Source of the DNA: Candidatus Gastranaerophilales bacterium | GTDB taxonomy: Bacteria > Cyanobacteriota > Vampirovibrionia > Gastranaerophilales > Gastranaerophilaceae | NCBI GenBank assembly: GCA_947624645.1 | Contig: CANQLG010000010.1 | Span: forward strand, 1 to 64,000 | Direction of reading: 5' to 3' | DNA: 64,000 nt | In this document: one piece after another, positions 46,799 to 55,857 of the stretch | How the letters are laid out: each line of letters begins with the position of its first letter | Position numbering within the stretch: position 1 is the first letter of the stretch | Made by a program: the position numbers and the translations under genes | The notes under the pieces: model-generated | The model's database searches: none | What the model was told of the DNA's origin: nothing | The model's input: only the letters and a program-made list of their open reading frames with translations

Positions 46799-48193
46799 AT
46801 GGAAATAGTAAACAAAAAATTTCATTTTATAGCAGTTGGCGGAGTTGGAATGAGCGCCTTAGCAAAATATTTAACTCAAAGAGGAGCCTTAGTTTCAGGT
46901 TCTGATATTCAAGAAAGTAAATATACGCATCTTCTTGAAGATATCGGAGTAAAAGTATATATTGGACATGATAAAAATAATATATCCGAAGATATGATAA
47001 TTGTTGCAAGTAGTGCAATCAGACAGTCTAATCCTGAAGTTATAAGAGCAAAAGAACTGGGATTAAAAATATACCACCGCTCTGATATATTAAAAATGAT
47101 TTCGGATGAATTTTCAAAAGATGATAATTCATTATTTATAGGATTTTCAGGGACTCACGGTAAAACAACCACATCAGGATTATGTGCTTATTTATTGGAA
47201 AAAGCTAATTATAAACCATCTTATGTCGTAGGCGGAATTATCCCCGAATATAATACAAACGGTACATATAACGATAAAAAATATTTTATAGCAGAGCTTG
47301 ATGAATCTGACGGAACTATTCAAAAATATTCAACAGATATCGCCGTTATAAACAATATGGAAGAAGACCATTTGGATTACTATAAAAACGGATTTTCCGA
47401 TATAGTTGAAACCTTTAATAAATTTCTTTCAAATAAGCCTAATCAAAAAGTTATTATAAACAACGACAATAAAGGTAATATTGAATTTATAAACCAATAT
47501 CCGAATTATAATTATATTACTTTTGGCATAAATGAGGCTGATTATACGGCAAAAAACATTAAATCAAAAGGATTTGAAACCGAATTTGACGTATATTACA
47601 AAAACAATAAAATTGATACAATAAGCTTATGTGTAATCGGAATGCATAATGTATATAATGCACTTGCCGTATACAGTGTACTAAACGAAGCAAAAATACA
47701 AATGAAAAATATAAACAGGTATTTTCATACGTTTACCGGGATGGGCAGAAGATTTCAAAAAGTATGTGAATTTAACGGAATAAAGATATATGACGATTAT
47801 GCGCATCATCCGAGTGAAATACAAACTACACTAAATAGCGCAAAGAATGCAAAAGAACAAAACAAAAGACTTATAGCCGTCTTTCAGCCTCACAGATATA
47901 CAAGATTGAAAAGTTTATGGAAAGAATTCACACAGTCATTTAATTCTGTCGATAAACTTATTGTAACTGATGTATACTCAGCAAGTGAGGACAAAATAGA
48001 CGGAATTAATTCGGAGAATTTTGCAAAATCACTAAACGGTAATGACTGTACATACATTTCAGGAACAATGGAACAATGTGCAAAAAAAATATATCCGATG
48101 CTGAAAGACAATGATATATTAATTACCTTAGGTGCCGGAGATATAACAAAACTGGGTAAATTGCTTGAACAAGAATATAAAAAGGCAATCTAA
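46799..48193 (+). CDS. murC: UDP-N-acetylmuramate--L-alanine ligase
   Basis: First amino-acid-adding enzyme of peptidoglycan precursor synthesis, 464 residues, cytosolic. FIAVGGVGMSALAKYL opens the UDP-binding domain; the ATP loop is FSGTHGKTTTSGL; AELDESDGTI, YDDYAHHPSEIQTTL and VFQPHRYTRLKSL are Mur-ligase blocks, the His-Pro one being MurC-specific. It is the first gene of a tight cluster with murB (no gap), ddl and ftsQ, a fragment of the dcw cell-wall/division cluster. Confidence 0.98.
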   Translation: MEIVNKKFHFIAVGGVGMSALAKYLTQRGALVSGSDIQESKYTHLLEDIGVKVYIGHDKNNISEDMIIVASSAIRQSNPEVIRAKELGLKIYHRSDILKMISDEFSKDDNSLFIGFSGTHGKTTTSGLCAYLLEKANYKPSYVVGGIIPEYNTNGTYNDKKYFIAELDESDGTIQKYSTDIAVINNMEEDHLDYYKNGFSDIVETFNKFLSNKPNQKVIINNDNKGNIEFINQYPNYNYITFGINEADYTAKNIKSKGFETEFDVYYKNNKIDTISLCVIGMHNVYNALAVYSVLNEAKIQMKNINRYFHTFTGMGRRFQKVCEFNGIKIYDDYAHHPSEIQTTLNSAKNAKEQNKRLIAVFQPHRYTRLKSLWKEFTQSFNSVDKLIVTDVYSASEDKIDGINSENFAKSLNGNDCTYISGTMEQCAKKIYPMLKDNDILITLGAGDITKLGKLLEQEYKKAI

Positions 48194-49114
48194 GTGGCAA
48201 AAATTATTGATAATTATGAAATAAAAAATGAAACAACCTTTAAAATAGGAGGCATAGTCAAGAAAGCTGCCTTTCCTAACAGTATCGATGAATTAATCAA
48301 TCTGTTAAAAACTAAAGAATATGATATTGTATTAGGCGGGTGTTCTAATGTTTTATTCAGTTCGGGGAAAATAAATAAAAATATTTTAATAACTAAAGAT
48401 GTTTCAGGCTATGACATCATGGGAAATACCGTAAAAGTATCTTGCGGCACAAGAGGTGCAAGAATATCACGAGAAGCCCAGAAAAAAGGTTTGAGTGGAT
48501 TTGAATTTATGATAGGATTCCCCGGAACATTCGGAGGAATGATATCAATGAATGCATCAGCACATAATCAGTCGATATCTGACTGTTTTATGAATGCAAG
48601 AGTTTATGATATAAATACGGACAAAATTATAACTTTAAATAAAGAACAAATGAATTTCGGATACAGACAATCGATTTTATCAGACAATCATTATGTTTTA
48701 ATAGATGCCGAATTTGAATTAAAACCTTATGACAAAGATAAAATAGAAGAATTAATGAACAGAAATATAGAATTTAGGAAAAAAAGGCAGCCATCATTAT
48801 CGTACGGAAATGCGGGAAGCATATTTAAAAATCCTAAAAATGATTCCGCAGGCAGGCTGTTAGACCTATGTAACTTAAAAGGTGAAAAAGAAGGCGGAGC
48901 AATGATATACGAAAATCACGCAAATTTCATAATCAACTATGATAATGCCACTTCCCTTGATGTAATAACATTGATGTATAAAATGTATTCAAAAGTAAAA
49001 GAACGATATACAATAGAATTAGAACCCGAAATAAAATTTATAGGGGACAGTATGGAACAGGAAAACAGATTATGGGAAATTATGCAAAAAAATACAAAGA
49101 TAATACAAAAATAG
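48194..49114 (+). CDS. murB: UDP-N-acetylenolpyruvoylglucosamine reductase
   Basis: FAD enzyme making UDP-MurNAc, 306 residues, GTG start immediately after the murC stop. NETTFKIGGIVKKAAFP and LGGCSNVLFSSG are the FAD-binding parts, GFEFMIGFPGTFGGMISMNASAHNQ in outline the central block, and RKKRQPSLSYGNAGSIFKNP includes the catalytic Ser region of the short type II MurB (SYGNAGS). The terminal Glu appears in LEPEIKFIG. The 3' end overlaps ddl by 43 bp. Confidence 0.97.
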   Translation: MAKIIDNYEIKNETTFKIGGIVKKAAFPNSIDELINLLKTKEYDIVLGGCSNVLFSSGKINKNILITKDVSGYDIMGNTVKVSCGTRGARISREAQKKGLSGFEFMIGFPGTFGGMISMNASAHNQSISDCFMNARVYDINTDKIITLNKEQMNFGYRQSILSDNHYVLIDAEFELKPYDKDKIEELMNRNIEFRKKRQPSLSYGNAGSIFKNPKNDSAGRLLDLCNLKGEKEGGAMIYENHANFIINYDNATSLDVITLMYKMYSKVKERYTIELEPEIKFIGDSMEQENRLWEIMQKNTKIIQK

Positions 49115-50022
49115 GTGTATTATACGGCGGAATGTCAAGTGAAAGAGAAGTTTCATTGCGTTCGGGCAAAAATGTATCGGAAGCATTAAAAAGGCAAGGA
49201 TACAAAAATGTATTATTGATAGATGTTGATAAAAACTTAGCTGAGAATTTGAAAAAAAATGAAATAGAAGTAGCCTATAACGCACTTCACGGTAAATACG
49301 GAGAAGACGGATGCGTTCAGGGTATATTGGAAATTTTAGGGATAGAATATACCGGATGCGGAGTAATGGCAAGTGCTATAACAATGAATAAAGAATATAC
49401 AAAACGAATTTTGTCCACAAACAAAGATATAATAATGGCAAAATCCGCATTCATAAAAAAAGGCGAAGATATATACGAAAAAACAAAAGACTTAAAATAT
49501 CCGCTTTTTGTAAAACCTGTCAGCGAAGGTTCAAGTTTCGGAATGACAAAAGCAAATACAAAAGAAGAATTGAAACCCGCTTATGACATTGCATTAAAAT
49601 ATAATAAAGATGTACTAATTGAAGAGTTTATAGATGGCTTTTTTGTAACGGTAGGTGTGTTAGAAAAAGACAATAAACCGTTCGCAACAGAGATACTGGA
49701 AATAAGACCCAAAACAGAATGGTATGATTTTGAAGCCAAATATACTAAAGGGATGTCAGATTTTATAGTACCCGCTAATTTGAACAAAGAAGTAACAAAC
49801 AGGGTAAAAGATATGGCAGTAAAGGCATTTGAAACAACAGGCTGCAAAGGGGTATCACGAATAGACTTTATGATGAAAGACAATGTACCATATTTATTGG
49901 AAATAAACACAAGTCCCGGAATGACCGATATAAGTGATTTGCCTGCCCAGGCAAAGGCTTGCGGAATATCATACGATGAATTGGTATTATTAATATTAAA
50001 TAATGCAGGATTAAACAGATAA
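49072..50022 (+). CDS. ddl: D-alanine--D-alanine ligase
   Basis: ATP-grasp enzyme joining two D-Ala for peptidoglycan, 316 residues. VLYGGMSSEREVSLRSG is the N-terminal signature with the substrate Glu; NALHGKYGEDGCVQG follows; FVKPVSEGSSFGM binds ATP; CKGVSRIDFMM and LEINTSPGMTDISDLP carry the metal ligands. The ATG at 49072 lies inside murB, but no later in-frame Met precedes the VLYGG strand, so the 43-bp overlap is real. A Tyr/Phe residue that would predict vancomycin-type resistance is not judged here. Confidence 0.97.
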   Translation: MGNYAKKYKDNTKIGVLYGGMSSEREVSLRSGKNVSEALKRQGYKNVLLIDVDKNLAENLKKNEIEVAYNALHGKYGEDGCVQGILEILGIEYTGCGVMASAITMNKEYTKRILSTNKDIIMAKSAFIKKGEDIYEKTKDLKYPLFVKPVSEGSSFGMTKANTKEELKPAYDIALKYNKDVLIEEFIDGFFVTVGVLEKDNKPFATEILEIRPKTEWYDFEAKYTKGMSDFIVPANLNKEVTNRVKDMAVKAFETTGCKGVSRIDFMMKDNVPYLLEINTSPGMTDISDLPAQAKACGISYDELVLLILNNAGLNR

Positions 50023-50868
50023 ATGAGTTTTGAATATTCGGTAGAGCGCAGATTAAAACAGCAAAAACTTAAGAGAAGAGCCCGTCGCGGGGAAATTGCG
50101 CTTCGCAGATTATACAAATTTATAAGATTTTTGTTTATATTATTAATATTTTACCTTGTATATAGGGTTGCACTATCACATTTTTGGTATTTACCAAGTG
50201 ATATATATAAAGATGAAAGCGTAAAACGACTTGAACTGATAGGTAACACAATAGTATCTGATGAAAGAATATTAAAAGAATTAAAAAAATTCCCATTTCC
50301 GCATTTACCTATATACAGAATAAATCCCGATAAAATTGCGAATCAAATTGAGCAATTGCAGCCGATAAAACGAGTATATATAAGGAGATACTGGTTTCCC
50401 GCAAGATTAGTAATAATGATAGAAGAAGTAACTCCTGCAATAGTAATAGCTCCGACAGAAGAAGCGCCTGTTATAACCGCATTTGCAATAACGGGAGAAA
50501 TTATAGGCAAAGAATATCTTCCTTTAAAAAACAATACGAACGTAATAAAAATATTGAGTTACGGTACAAAAGGCGGAGATTATAAAAATTGGGATAGTGA
50601 GAAAATAAATGATTTATATAAACTGGGGAAGCTTTTGGAACAATATTCCGGGGAAAAGGTACTTTATATTGATTTAAGAAATCCACACAACGCCTTTGCA
50701 CAACTTGAAACAGTACGATTAAAATTAGGAGAAATTGATGTATCCGTTTTTGAGCGAATAAAGGCTATTCATGATATATTACCCGAGATAAAAAACCGAC
50801 ATTTAAAAGCTAAATATGTTGATTTATCCTGGAAAGAAACAAAATATATAAAAGAAGATATTGATTAA
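50023..50868 (+). CDS. ftsQ: FtsQ-type cell-division protein with POTRA domain
   Basis: A 281-residue bitopic membrane protein. A basic cytosolic tail (RLKQQKLKRRARRGEIALRR) leads to one transmembrane helix (FIRFLFILLIFYLVYRV), then a POTRA domain (VKRLELIGNTIVSDERILKEL) and an FtsQ beta domain (IKRVYIRRYWFPARLVIMIEEVTPAIVI). Its ATG follows the ddl stop without a gap. FtsQ bridges early and late parts of the divisome. ftsA and ftsZ do not follow; the next gene is on the other strand. Confidence 0.92.
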   Translation: MSFEYSVERRLKQQKLKRRARRGEIALRRLYKFIRFLFILLIFYLVYRVALSHFWYLPSDIYKDESVKRLELIGNTIVSDERILKELKKFPFPHLPIYRINPDKIANQIEQLQPIKRVYIRRYWFPARLVIMIEEVTPAIVIAPTEEAPVITAFAITGEIIGKEYLPLKNNTNVIKILSYGTKGGDYKNWDSEKINDLYKLGKLLEQYSGEKVLYIDLRNPHNAFAQLETVRLKLGEIDVSVFERIKAIHDILPEIKNRHLKAKYVDLSWKETKYIKEDID

Positions 50869-51873
50869 TTATAAATTGAACTTTTTTACTAATGCCGGAA
50901 CAATTGTTTCCCATGCTAAGCTTGAAGGATGCGGGTGATTTTCATCAAGCTCTGAGCTTATTCTGTCTTCAGGTAAATTCATTTTTCGTCCGATTAATTC
51001 TTCAGTTGTAACTACATAAAAATTGTCTTTTCCAATACTTTTTAATTTGTCTTTAAATTCATCAGAATACATGATATCAAAAGATTTTTCAATCGGATTT
51101 ATTTCCATCCCATCATGATATGTAGACGTAATTCCTTCACATAAATCGTAATTAATATCAGAATAAATTAAAAATATAAACTTACTGTCCGGAAACAATT
51201 TATCAGTTTGCCGTTTTATATCATTAATTATCATATAAAACAGATTCAATCTTTTTGATAAATCTATATCATCATTAATATAATCAGCCAATTCTTTGTT
51301 TCTAAAATAACTAATTGTATAAAAATTATCAAAGAAAGAAGATTTTTGAAAATCAAAATAATTGTATTTTCTATACAAATTGAAAAAAGAATTTACATTC
51401 AATCTGTATTGAGCCAGATGATCAAACATATACGTATAAATAATATATTCGGGCTTTGTATCTAACAAGGGTTTAAATTCTTCATTTTTAAGCAAAAGAA
51501 GTGAAGGGAAAGCTGATTGTCCGATAATTCCCCAATTATATACTTTTCTTTGAGTGTTTTTGGCTAAGATGCCGGCAAAATTATTATGTGCATCCAAAAG
51601 ATGACCAAAAGTATATGAACAACCCAAAAGCAATATAGGTTTTTTATTTTCATCATAATGGGAGAGAGTAGTTAATGATTCCTCATATCTCGCAGGTGGA
51701 TAGTATCCATAGTTAGATGCAATAACATTTTCTATTTTATATAAATAAGGCAAGAAAAATTTTTTAAACCCTGAAGACTTATAAAACTTAATATATAATA
51801 CAAATTCTAATATAAAAAATAATACAATTATAAGTAAAATATTTATTAAAATAATTTTAAAAAAATTTTTCAT
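50869..51873 (-). CDS. Membrane-anchored SGNH hydrolase-like protein
   Basis: A 334-residue paralogue of the protein at 41433-42368. The N-terminal anchor (IILINILLIIVLFFILEFVLYI) precedes LLGCSYTFGHLLDAHNNFAGIL with the block I Ser, YNWGIIGQSAFPSLLLL with the Gly, and DENHPHPSSLAWETI with the Asp/His end. It stands alone, convergent with ftsQ with no gap between the stops. The presence of two similar anchored proteins and a third, interrupted one suggests several glycan-modifying specificities. Confidence 0.75.
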   Translation of the reverse strand: MKNFFKIILINILLIIVLFFILEFVLYIKFYKSSGFKKFFLPYLYKIENVIASNYGYYPPARYEESLTTLSHYDENKKPILLLGCSYTFGHLLDAHNNFAGILAKNTQRKVYNWGIIGQSAFPSLLLLKNEEFKPLLDTKPEYIIYTYMFDHLAQYRLNVNSFFNLYRKYNYFDFQKSSFFDNFYTISYFRNKELADYINDDIDLSKRLNLFYMIINDIKRQTDKLFPDSKFIFLIYSDINYDLCEGITSTYHDGMEINPIEKSFDIMYSDEFKDKLKSIGKDNFYVVTTEELIGRKMNLPEDRISSELDENHPHPSSLAWETIVPALVKKFNL

Positions 51874-51996
51874 ATTAAAAATATATAATAAAAATATTGT
51901 AAATAAAAGATTTTATATGTATATGAAAAGAAAATACGACAATTAATTAAAGCAAACGTGCAACACATGATTATTTATGTATGGGAAACTAATAAT

Positions 51997-52968
51997 TCAC
52001 CACTTGATAAAGCAATTTTCAGCAGATTTTTCTTTAGTTAAATATCCTTCTCCAACATCAAAAGAATCATTATACTTTCTTAATTCACTTTTTTTAATAG
52101 TAAATTCCATAAATGTATCGTGAGGATCAAGAAGTGTAACTTCATCATCATTTACCGATTTTACCGCATAAGAATGATTGCCATAGATAAGAACATCTTC
52201 CCCATAATTATTTTTTATATAAAAATCTTTTTCTTCAGTAGATATCGTTGCGAAATCAGCATTAGTCAAAGCTTTATATTTAAGGTCAAAAATATAATCA
52301 CTATTTTCCAGTTTATCCGAATCAACAAATGTATTATAAGATTCATCATATTTAGTATAATCTTCATCATTTAAATTTTCGGCAAAGCCAAGCCCGGTAA
52401 AAGCATAATAAAATTCAACAGGATTAACATTATCAAGAGCCTCAGGCTGATTAATATCCGTTTTTGGATGTTCATAAGTTTGATAAGGAGTAATTTGTTG
52501 AATTTCTTCAAAAGATTCATTATAACATTTTTCCCAAGCGAGTTCTAAAAGGAGCATATCTTTATCCCCTGCGGAATATGAGTATAAAGAGGAATCATCA
52601 AGCCATTTATTATATAGAGAATGTGCGTTTTGAAGTTCATCGGGAGTAATAAAATAAGATTTATCTAAGCCTTTAAAATATACGCCATAGTTTTCTATTT
52701 CACCTGAATCATTGTAATTGACAGAAATAGCATCATCAATAATTTTTTTACCCTTATCAGTTTGAGCAAGAGCATATAATTGTGCAATAAGAGTACAATC
52801 CCCGACACCGCCTTGTTGTGTCCAATTATCGAGCTGTTCATTTACATCAAAAGCAGGTGCATTATATTCGCCGTCAAAAAAATCAATTTCTTCATCTTCA
52901 AATCCTTCAAAATCATCAAAAGGATTAAAAAAATTATAAAAATCAAAACCGTTTATATTATTAATCAT
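51997..52968 (-). CDS. Calpain-like (C2-type) cysteine protease domain protein
   Basis: A 323-residue protein with papain/calpain-fold signatures. WTQQGGVGDCTLIAQLYALAQ supplies the oxyanion Gln52 and nucleophile Cys58 (calpain: Q-x-x-x-GDCWL). YGNHSYAVKSV gives His265, and TLLDPHDT gives Asp281 where calpains have Asn. The first 40 residues are very acidic and aromatic (FDDFEGFEDEEIDFFDGEY) with no signal peptide. Single gene, unlinked to peptide substrates. A protease is likely; whether it acts inside the cell or is exported by a non-classical route is open. Confidence 0.75.
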   Translation of the reverse strand: MINNINGFDFYNFFNPFDDFEGFEDEEIDFFDGEYNAPAFDVNEQLDNWTQQGGVGDCTLIAQLYALAQTDKGKKIIDDAISVNYNDSGEIENYGVYFKGLDKSYFITPDELQNAHSLYNKWLDDSSLYSYSAGDKDMLLLELAWEKCYNESFEEIQQITPYQTYEHPKTDINQPEALDNVNPVEFYYAFTGLGFAENLNDEDYTKYDESYNTFVDSDKLENSDYIFDLKYKALTNADFATISTEEKDFYIKNNYGEDVLIYGNHSYAVKSVNDDEVTLLDPHDTFMEFTIKKSELRKYNDSFDVGEGYLTKEKSAENCFIKW

Positions 52969-53078
52969 AAATACATTCTCTTAATACTCTGTATATATAA
53001 AAAAGGTGATTTGTAAGGATATATTGATAAAAAATCAATTAAAATTAAAATTTTTTAACAATTAACAGGTTTAAGTAC

Positions 53079-53106
53079 TTGAAAAAAAAAGTTTATGTAA
53101 TATTAT
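53079..53106 (+). promoter_or_regulatory. Likely promoter of the rpsE-secY operon
   Basis: TTGAAA (53079-53084) and TATTAT (53101-53106) with 16 bp between them, about 110 bp upstream of rpsE. The leader it would produce contains the hairpin described next. It is the best match in the 250-bp gap 52969-53218, which otherwise holds no gene. Confidence 0.5.
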
Positions 53107-53135
53107 AAAGAAGTCAGAAAATTAAAATCCAACCC

Positions 53136-53189
53136 ATAACATACATAAACTTACAAGGTTAAGTTGTTTGTTATGTTTTTTTATTTTTA
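53136..53189 (+). promoter_or_regulatory. Hairpin with T run in the rpsE leader
   Basis: CATAACA (53136-53142) pairs with TGTTATG (53170-53176) and, inside, AACTTA (53149-53154) pairs with TAAGTT (53160-53165). Seven T follow at once. It looks like an intrinsic terminator but lies inside the apparent leader, 40 bp before the GTG of rpsE. An attenuator or a ribosomal-protein autoregulatory site is possible. Confidence 0.55.
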
Positions 53190-53218
53190 GGATTATAACT
53201 TAAAGAAAGGTACTTACA

Positions 53219-53758
53219 GTGGAAGAAACTAAGACAAAATCAAAAAAGAAAAAGGTAGAAACAGTACAAGAGCCTGTACAAACAGAATGGAAAGAACAGG
53301 TTATACAGGTAAGAAGAGTAACAAAAGTAGTAAAAGGCGGAAAGAAATTAAGCTTTAGAGCAATCGTAGTAGTAGGAAATAAAAATGGACAAGTCGGAGT
53401 TGGTTGTGCAAAAGCAGCTGAAGTAATAATAGCTATACAAAAAGCGGTTGCAGACGGTAGAAAGAATTTAATAACCGTTCCTATATTTAAAACGACGATA
53501 CCTCATCCGATAACAGGCCGTTCGGGAGCAGGTTCGGTTATGTTAAAACCGGCATCACAAGGTACCGGAGTTATCGCAGGCGGAGCAGTACGTGCCGTAC
53601 TCGAACTTGCAGGGATAGAAAATATATTAAGTAAATCCTTAGGTTCAAAATCTCCGTTAAATGCAGCTAATGCTACTTTAGAAGCACTTAAATCATTAAA
53701 ACCGTTTGATATAGTTGCAAAAAGACGCGGTTTATCACTTAAAGACATGCTTAATTAA
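53219..53758 (+). CDS. rpsE: Ribosomal protein S5
   Basis: Small-subunit protein S5, 179 residues. GTG start with AAAGG eight bases upstream. After a Lys/Glu-rich N-terminal tail, the S5 dsRNA-binding domain appears: [30 protein letters not shown], then GKAxEV-like [19 protein letters not shown], and the C-terminal [19 protein letters not shown]. It is first in this operon; rplF and rplR, which precede rpsE in most bacteria, are missing upstream. Confidence 0.98.
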   Translation: MEETKTKSKKKKVETVQEPVQTEWKEQVIQVRRVTKVVKGGKKLSFRAIVVVGNKNGQVGVGCAKAAEVIIAIQKAVADGRKNLITVPIFKTTIPHPITGRSGAGSVMLKPASQGTGVIAGGAVRAVLELAGIENILSKSLGSKSPLNAANATLEALKSLKPFDIVAKRRGLSLKDMLN

Positions 53759-53772
53759 GAGGAATAAAAACA

Positions 53773-53961
53773 ATGGCAAAAAATAATAATACAGTAAAAA
53801 TAACCTTAGTAAAAAGCCTTATAGGCACAACCGAAAAACAAAGAAGAGTAGCAAAAGCTCTTGGTTTAACGAAAAAAGACCAAACAGTAGAACATGAAAA
53901 TTCAGCCGTAATAATGGGAATGGTTAATGCTATCCCACATTTATTAAAAGTAGCTGAGTAA
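53773..53961 (+). CDS. rpmD: Ribosomal protein L30
   Basis: Large-subunit protein L30, 62 residues. KITLVKSLIGTTEKQRRVAKALGLTKKDQTVEHE in outline is the family fold (V-K-S-x-I-G, then LGL-x-K), ending in a helix that contains MGMVNAIPHLLKV. It lies 15 bp after rpsE and before rplO, the standard order. Confidence 0.97.
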   Translation: MAKNNNTVKITLVKSLIGTTEKQRRVAKALGLTKKDQTVEHENSAVIMGMVNAIPHLLKVAE

Positions 53962-53978
53962 TTGGAAGGATTATAAAA

Positions 53979-54431
53979 ATGACAGAAAGAATAAAAATAG
54001 AAGATTTAAGACCGCAAGAGGGTTCTACGGGCAAAATAAAACGAGTAGGACGTGGAAGATCATCAGGCATGGGTAAAACTTCTTGCAGAGGAAATAACGG
54101 AGAAGGTCAACGTTCCGGACGTACATCCAAAAGAGGATTTGAAGGCGGACAGATGCCAGGATACAGACAAATGCCTAAATTAAAAGGATTTAAAAATTTT
54201 AATGCAATATGCTGCGGAGAAATAAATGTTGGCGATTTGGCTAATATGAATGAAACAGAAATTACGTTAGAATCTTTAATTAAAGCAGGTAAAGTATCAT
54301 CAAGAGCACAAGTATTAAGAGTACTCGGAAACGGTGAAATTTCAAAAGCAGTAAACGTTAGTGCAAGATATTTTACGCAATCGGCAAAAGAAAAAATTGA
54401 AAAAGCAGGTGGAAAGGCTCAGTTAGTATAA
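53979..54431 (+). CDS. rplO: Ribosomal protein L15
   Basis: Large-subunit protein L15, 150 residues. The basic Gly-rich N-terminus (KRVGRGRSSGMGKTSCRGNNG) and FEGGQMPGYRQMPKLKGF are characteristic, as is the C-terminal RVLGNGEISKAVNVSARYFTQ. The last base of the stop codon overlaps the first base of the secY ATG (54431), so secY translation is coupled. Confidence 0.98.
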   Translation: MTERIKIEDLRPQEGSTGKIKRVGRGRSSGMGKTSCRGNNGEGQRSGRTSKRGFEGGQMPGYRQMPKLKGFKNFNAICCGEINVGDLANMNETEITLESLIKAGKVSSRAQVLRVLGNGEISKAVNVSARYFTQSAKEKIEKAGGKAQLV

Positions 54432-55774
54432 TGCAGCAATATACTCCAAGTCAGCAAAATTTGCAGACAATGTTATCAAATTTAAATATAGCAGGGTTAA
54501 AAACTAAAATATTATTTACACTTCTGATGATATTAATATTCAGATTATGTGCCCAGCTGCCTTTGTTTGGAATAGATGCTCACAATTTTGCGAATTTAGC
54601 GGCAACTAATAACCTTATTGGTTTTTTGGATATGTTTTCGGGTGGTGCACTAGGTAATGTATCAATCATTGCGCTTGGTATCGGACCTTATATTACTTCT
54701 TCAATCATAATGCAATTGTTAGCAGTAGTTATACCCCAGCTTGAACAATTGCAAAAGGAAGAAGGTGAAGCAGGCAGAAGAAAACTTTCTCAATATACGA
54801 GAATATTTACCATTGTAATAGCTGCAGTACAAGCATCAGTTTTTGTTTTGTATTTATTAAAAACAGCACGTGGAGCTATTATGCCGGATGTTAATTTGTT
54901 CGCTTTTGCAATAGGTTCCGTAATAATACTAACGGCAGGTTCTGCCTTTACAATGTGGATGGCGGAACTTATGACAGAACGAGGTATTGGTAATGGAGCA
55001 TCAATGTTAATTTTCTGCGGTATCATATCAAAAATCCCGTTTTATACAGGACAAACCGCAACATTGGTAAGAGGTAATTCGGCACTTCAACCTGCGCTTG
55101 CATTATTGTTGCTAATTTTCTTTGCTACAATGATTTTTATTGTAATAATGCAAGAAGCATCAAGAAAAGTAATAATAGTTAACCCAAGACGTCAAGTAGG
55201 GAACAAAGTATATGGCGGTACAAACACATATATTCCTTTCAAGCTCAATCCGGGCGGCGTTATGCCAATTATCTTTGCAGTTGCTATTTTGTTATTTCCG
55301 ACAACTATTTTAGGTTTGGTCGGACAGGCTAATATCAGTAATGAAGCATTGAGAAACATAATTGTTACGATTTCAAATCTGTTAAGTCCGTCAGGAATAA
55401 TATATAATATAGTATATTTCTTATTAATTGTAAGCTTAACATTTTTCTATGCATCAATTATTCCTAATTTACAGCCAAAAGAAATAGCAACAAACCTGAA
55501 GAAATACGGTTCATCAATTCCCGGGATAAAGCCGGGGAAACCGACAGCTGAAGCTTTAGATAAAATTTTAAGCAAAACAACCTTTATCGGTGCTTTCGGT
55601 TTGGGTATTATAGCATTAATTCCATCTATGGCTTGCCATGTCACGGGGATAACAACTCTGCAAGGTATAGGAGCAACTTCATTAATAATTATGGTCGGAG
55701 TTGCACTTGATTTTATTAATCAGGTAAGAACCAACTTACTTCCAAAAAATTATGAAAGTTTCTTAAAACAATAA
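54431..55774 (+). CDS. secY: Preprotein translocase subunit SecY
   Basis: Channel subunit of the Sec translocon, 447 residues, ten transmembrane helices. Visible: the plug region after FGIDAHNF, NLIGFLDMFSGGALGNVSIIALGIGPYITSSII (helix 2), GNGASMLIFCGII, and the cytosolic loops NPGGVMPIIFA and PNLQPKEIATNLKKYG SIPGIKPG. C-terminal LIIMVGVALDFINQV also fits. Terminator immediately after. The stop is three bases before the hairpin stem region. Confidence 0.98.
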   Translation: MQQYTPSQQNLQTMLSNLNIAGLKTKILFTLLMILIFRLCAQLPLFGIDAHNFANLAATNNLIGFLDMFSGGALGNVSIIALGIGPYITSSIIMQLLAVVIPQLEQLQKEEGEAGRRKLSQYTRIFTIVIAAVQASVFVLYLLKTARGAIMPDVNLFAFAIGSVIILTAGSAFTMWMAELMTERGIGNGASMLIFCGIISKIPFYTGQTATLVRGNSALQPALALLLLIFFATMIFIVIMQEASRKVIIVNPRRQVGNKVYGGTNTYIPFKLNPGGVMPIIFAVAILLFPTTILGLVGQANISNEALRNIIVTISNLLSPSGIIYNIVYFLLIVSLTFFYASIIPNLQPKEIATNLKKYGSSIPGIKPGKPTAEALDKILSKTTFIGAFGLGIIALIPSMACHVTGITTLQGIGATSLIIMVGVALDFINQVRTNLLPKNYESFLKQ

Positions 55775-55803
55775 AAAAGAGCCTTAATAAGGCTCTTTTT
55801 TTT
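55775..55803 (+). terminator. Intrinsic terminator after secY
   Basis: Stem AGAGCCTT / AAGGCTCT with loop AAT, followed by seven or more T. It separates secY from adk, which then needs its own promoter. Confidence 0.93.
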
Positions 55804-55857
55804 GTGATATAATTAAAATGAATTAAACAGTTATCAGTCTAGACGGGATGATATTTT

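Noticed and set aside
49581-50117. Minus-strand 178-codon frame
   Set aside because: Antisense to ddl and ftsQ, spanning their junction; no motif.
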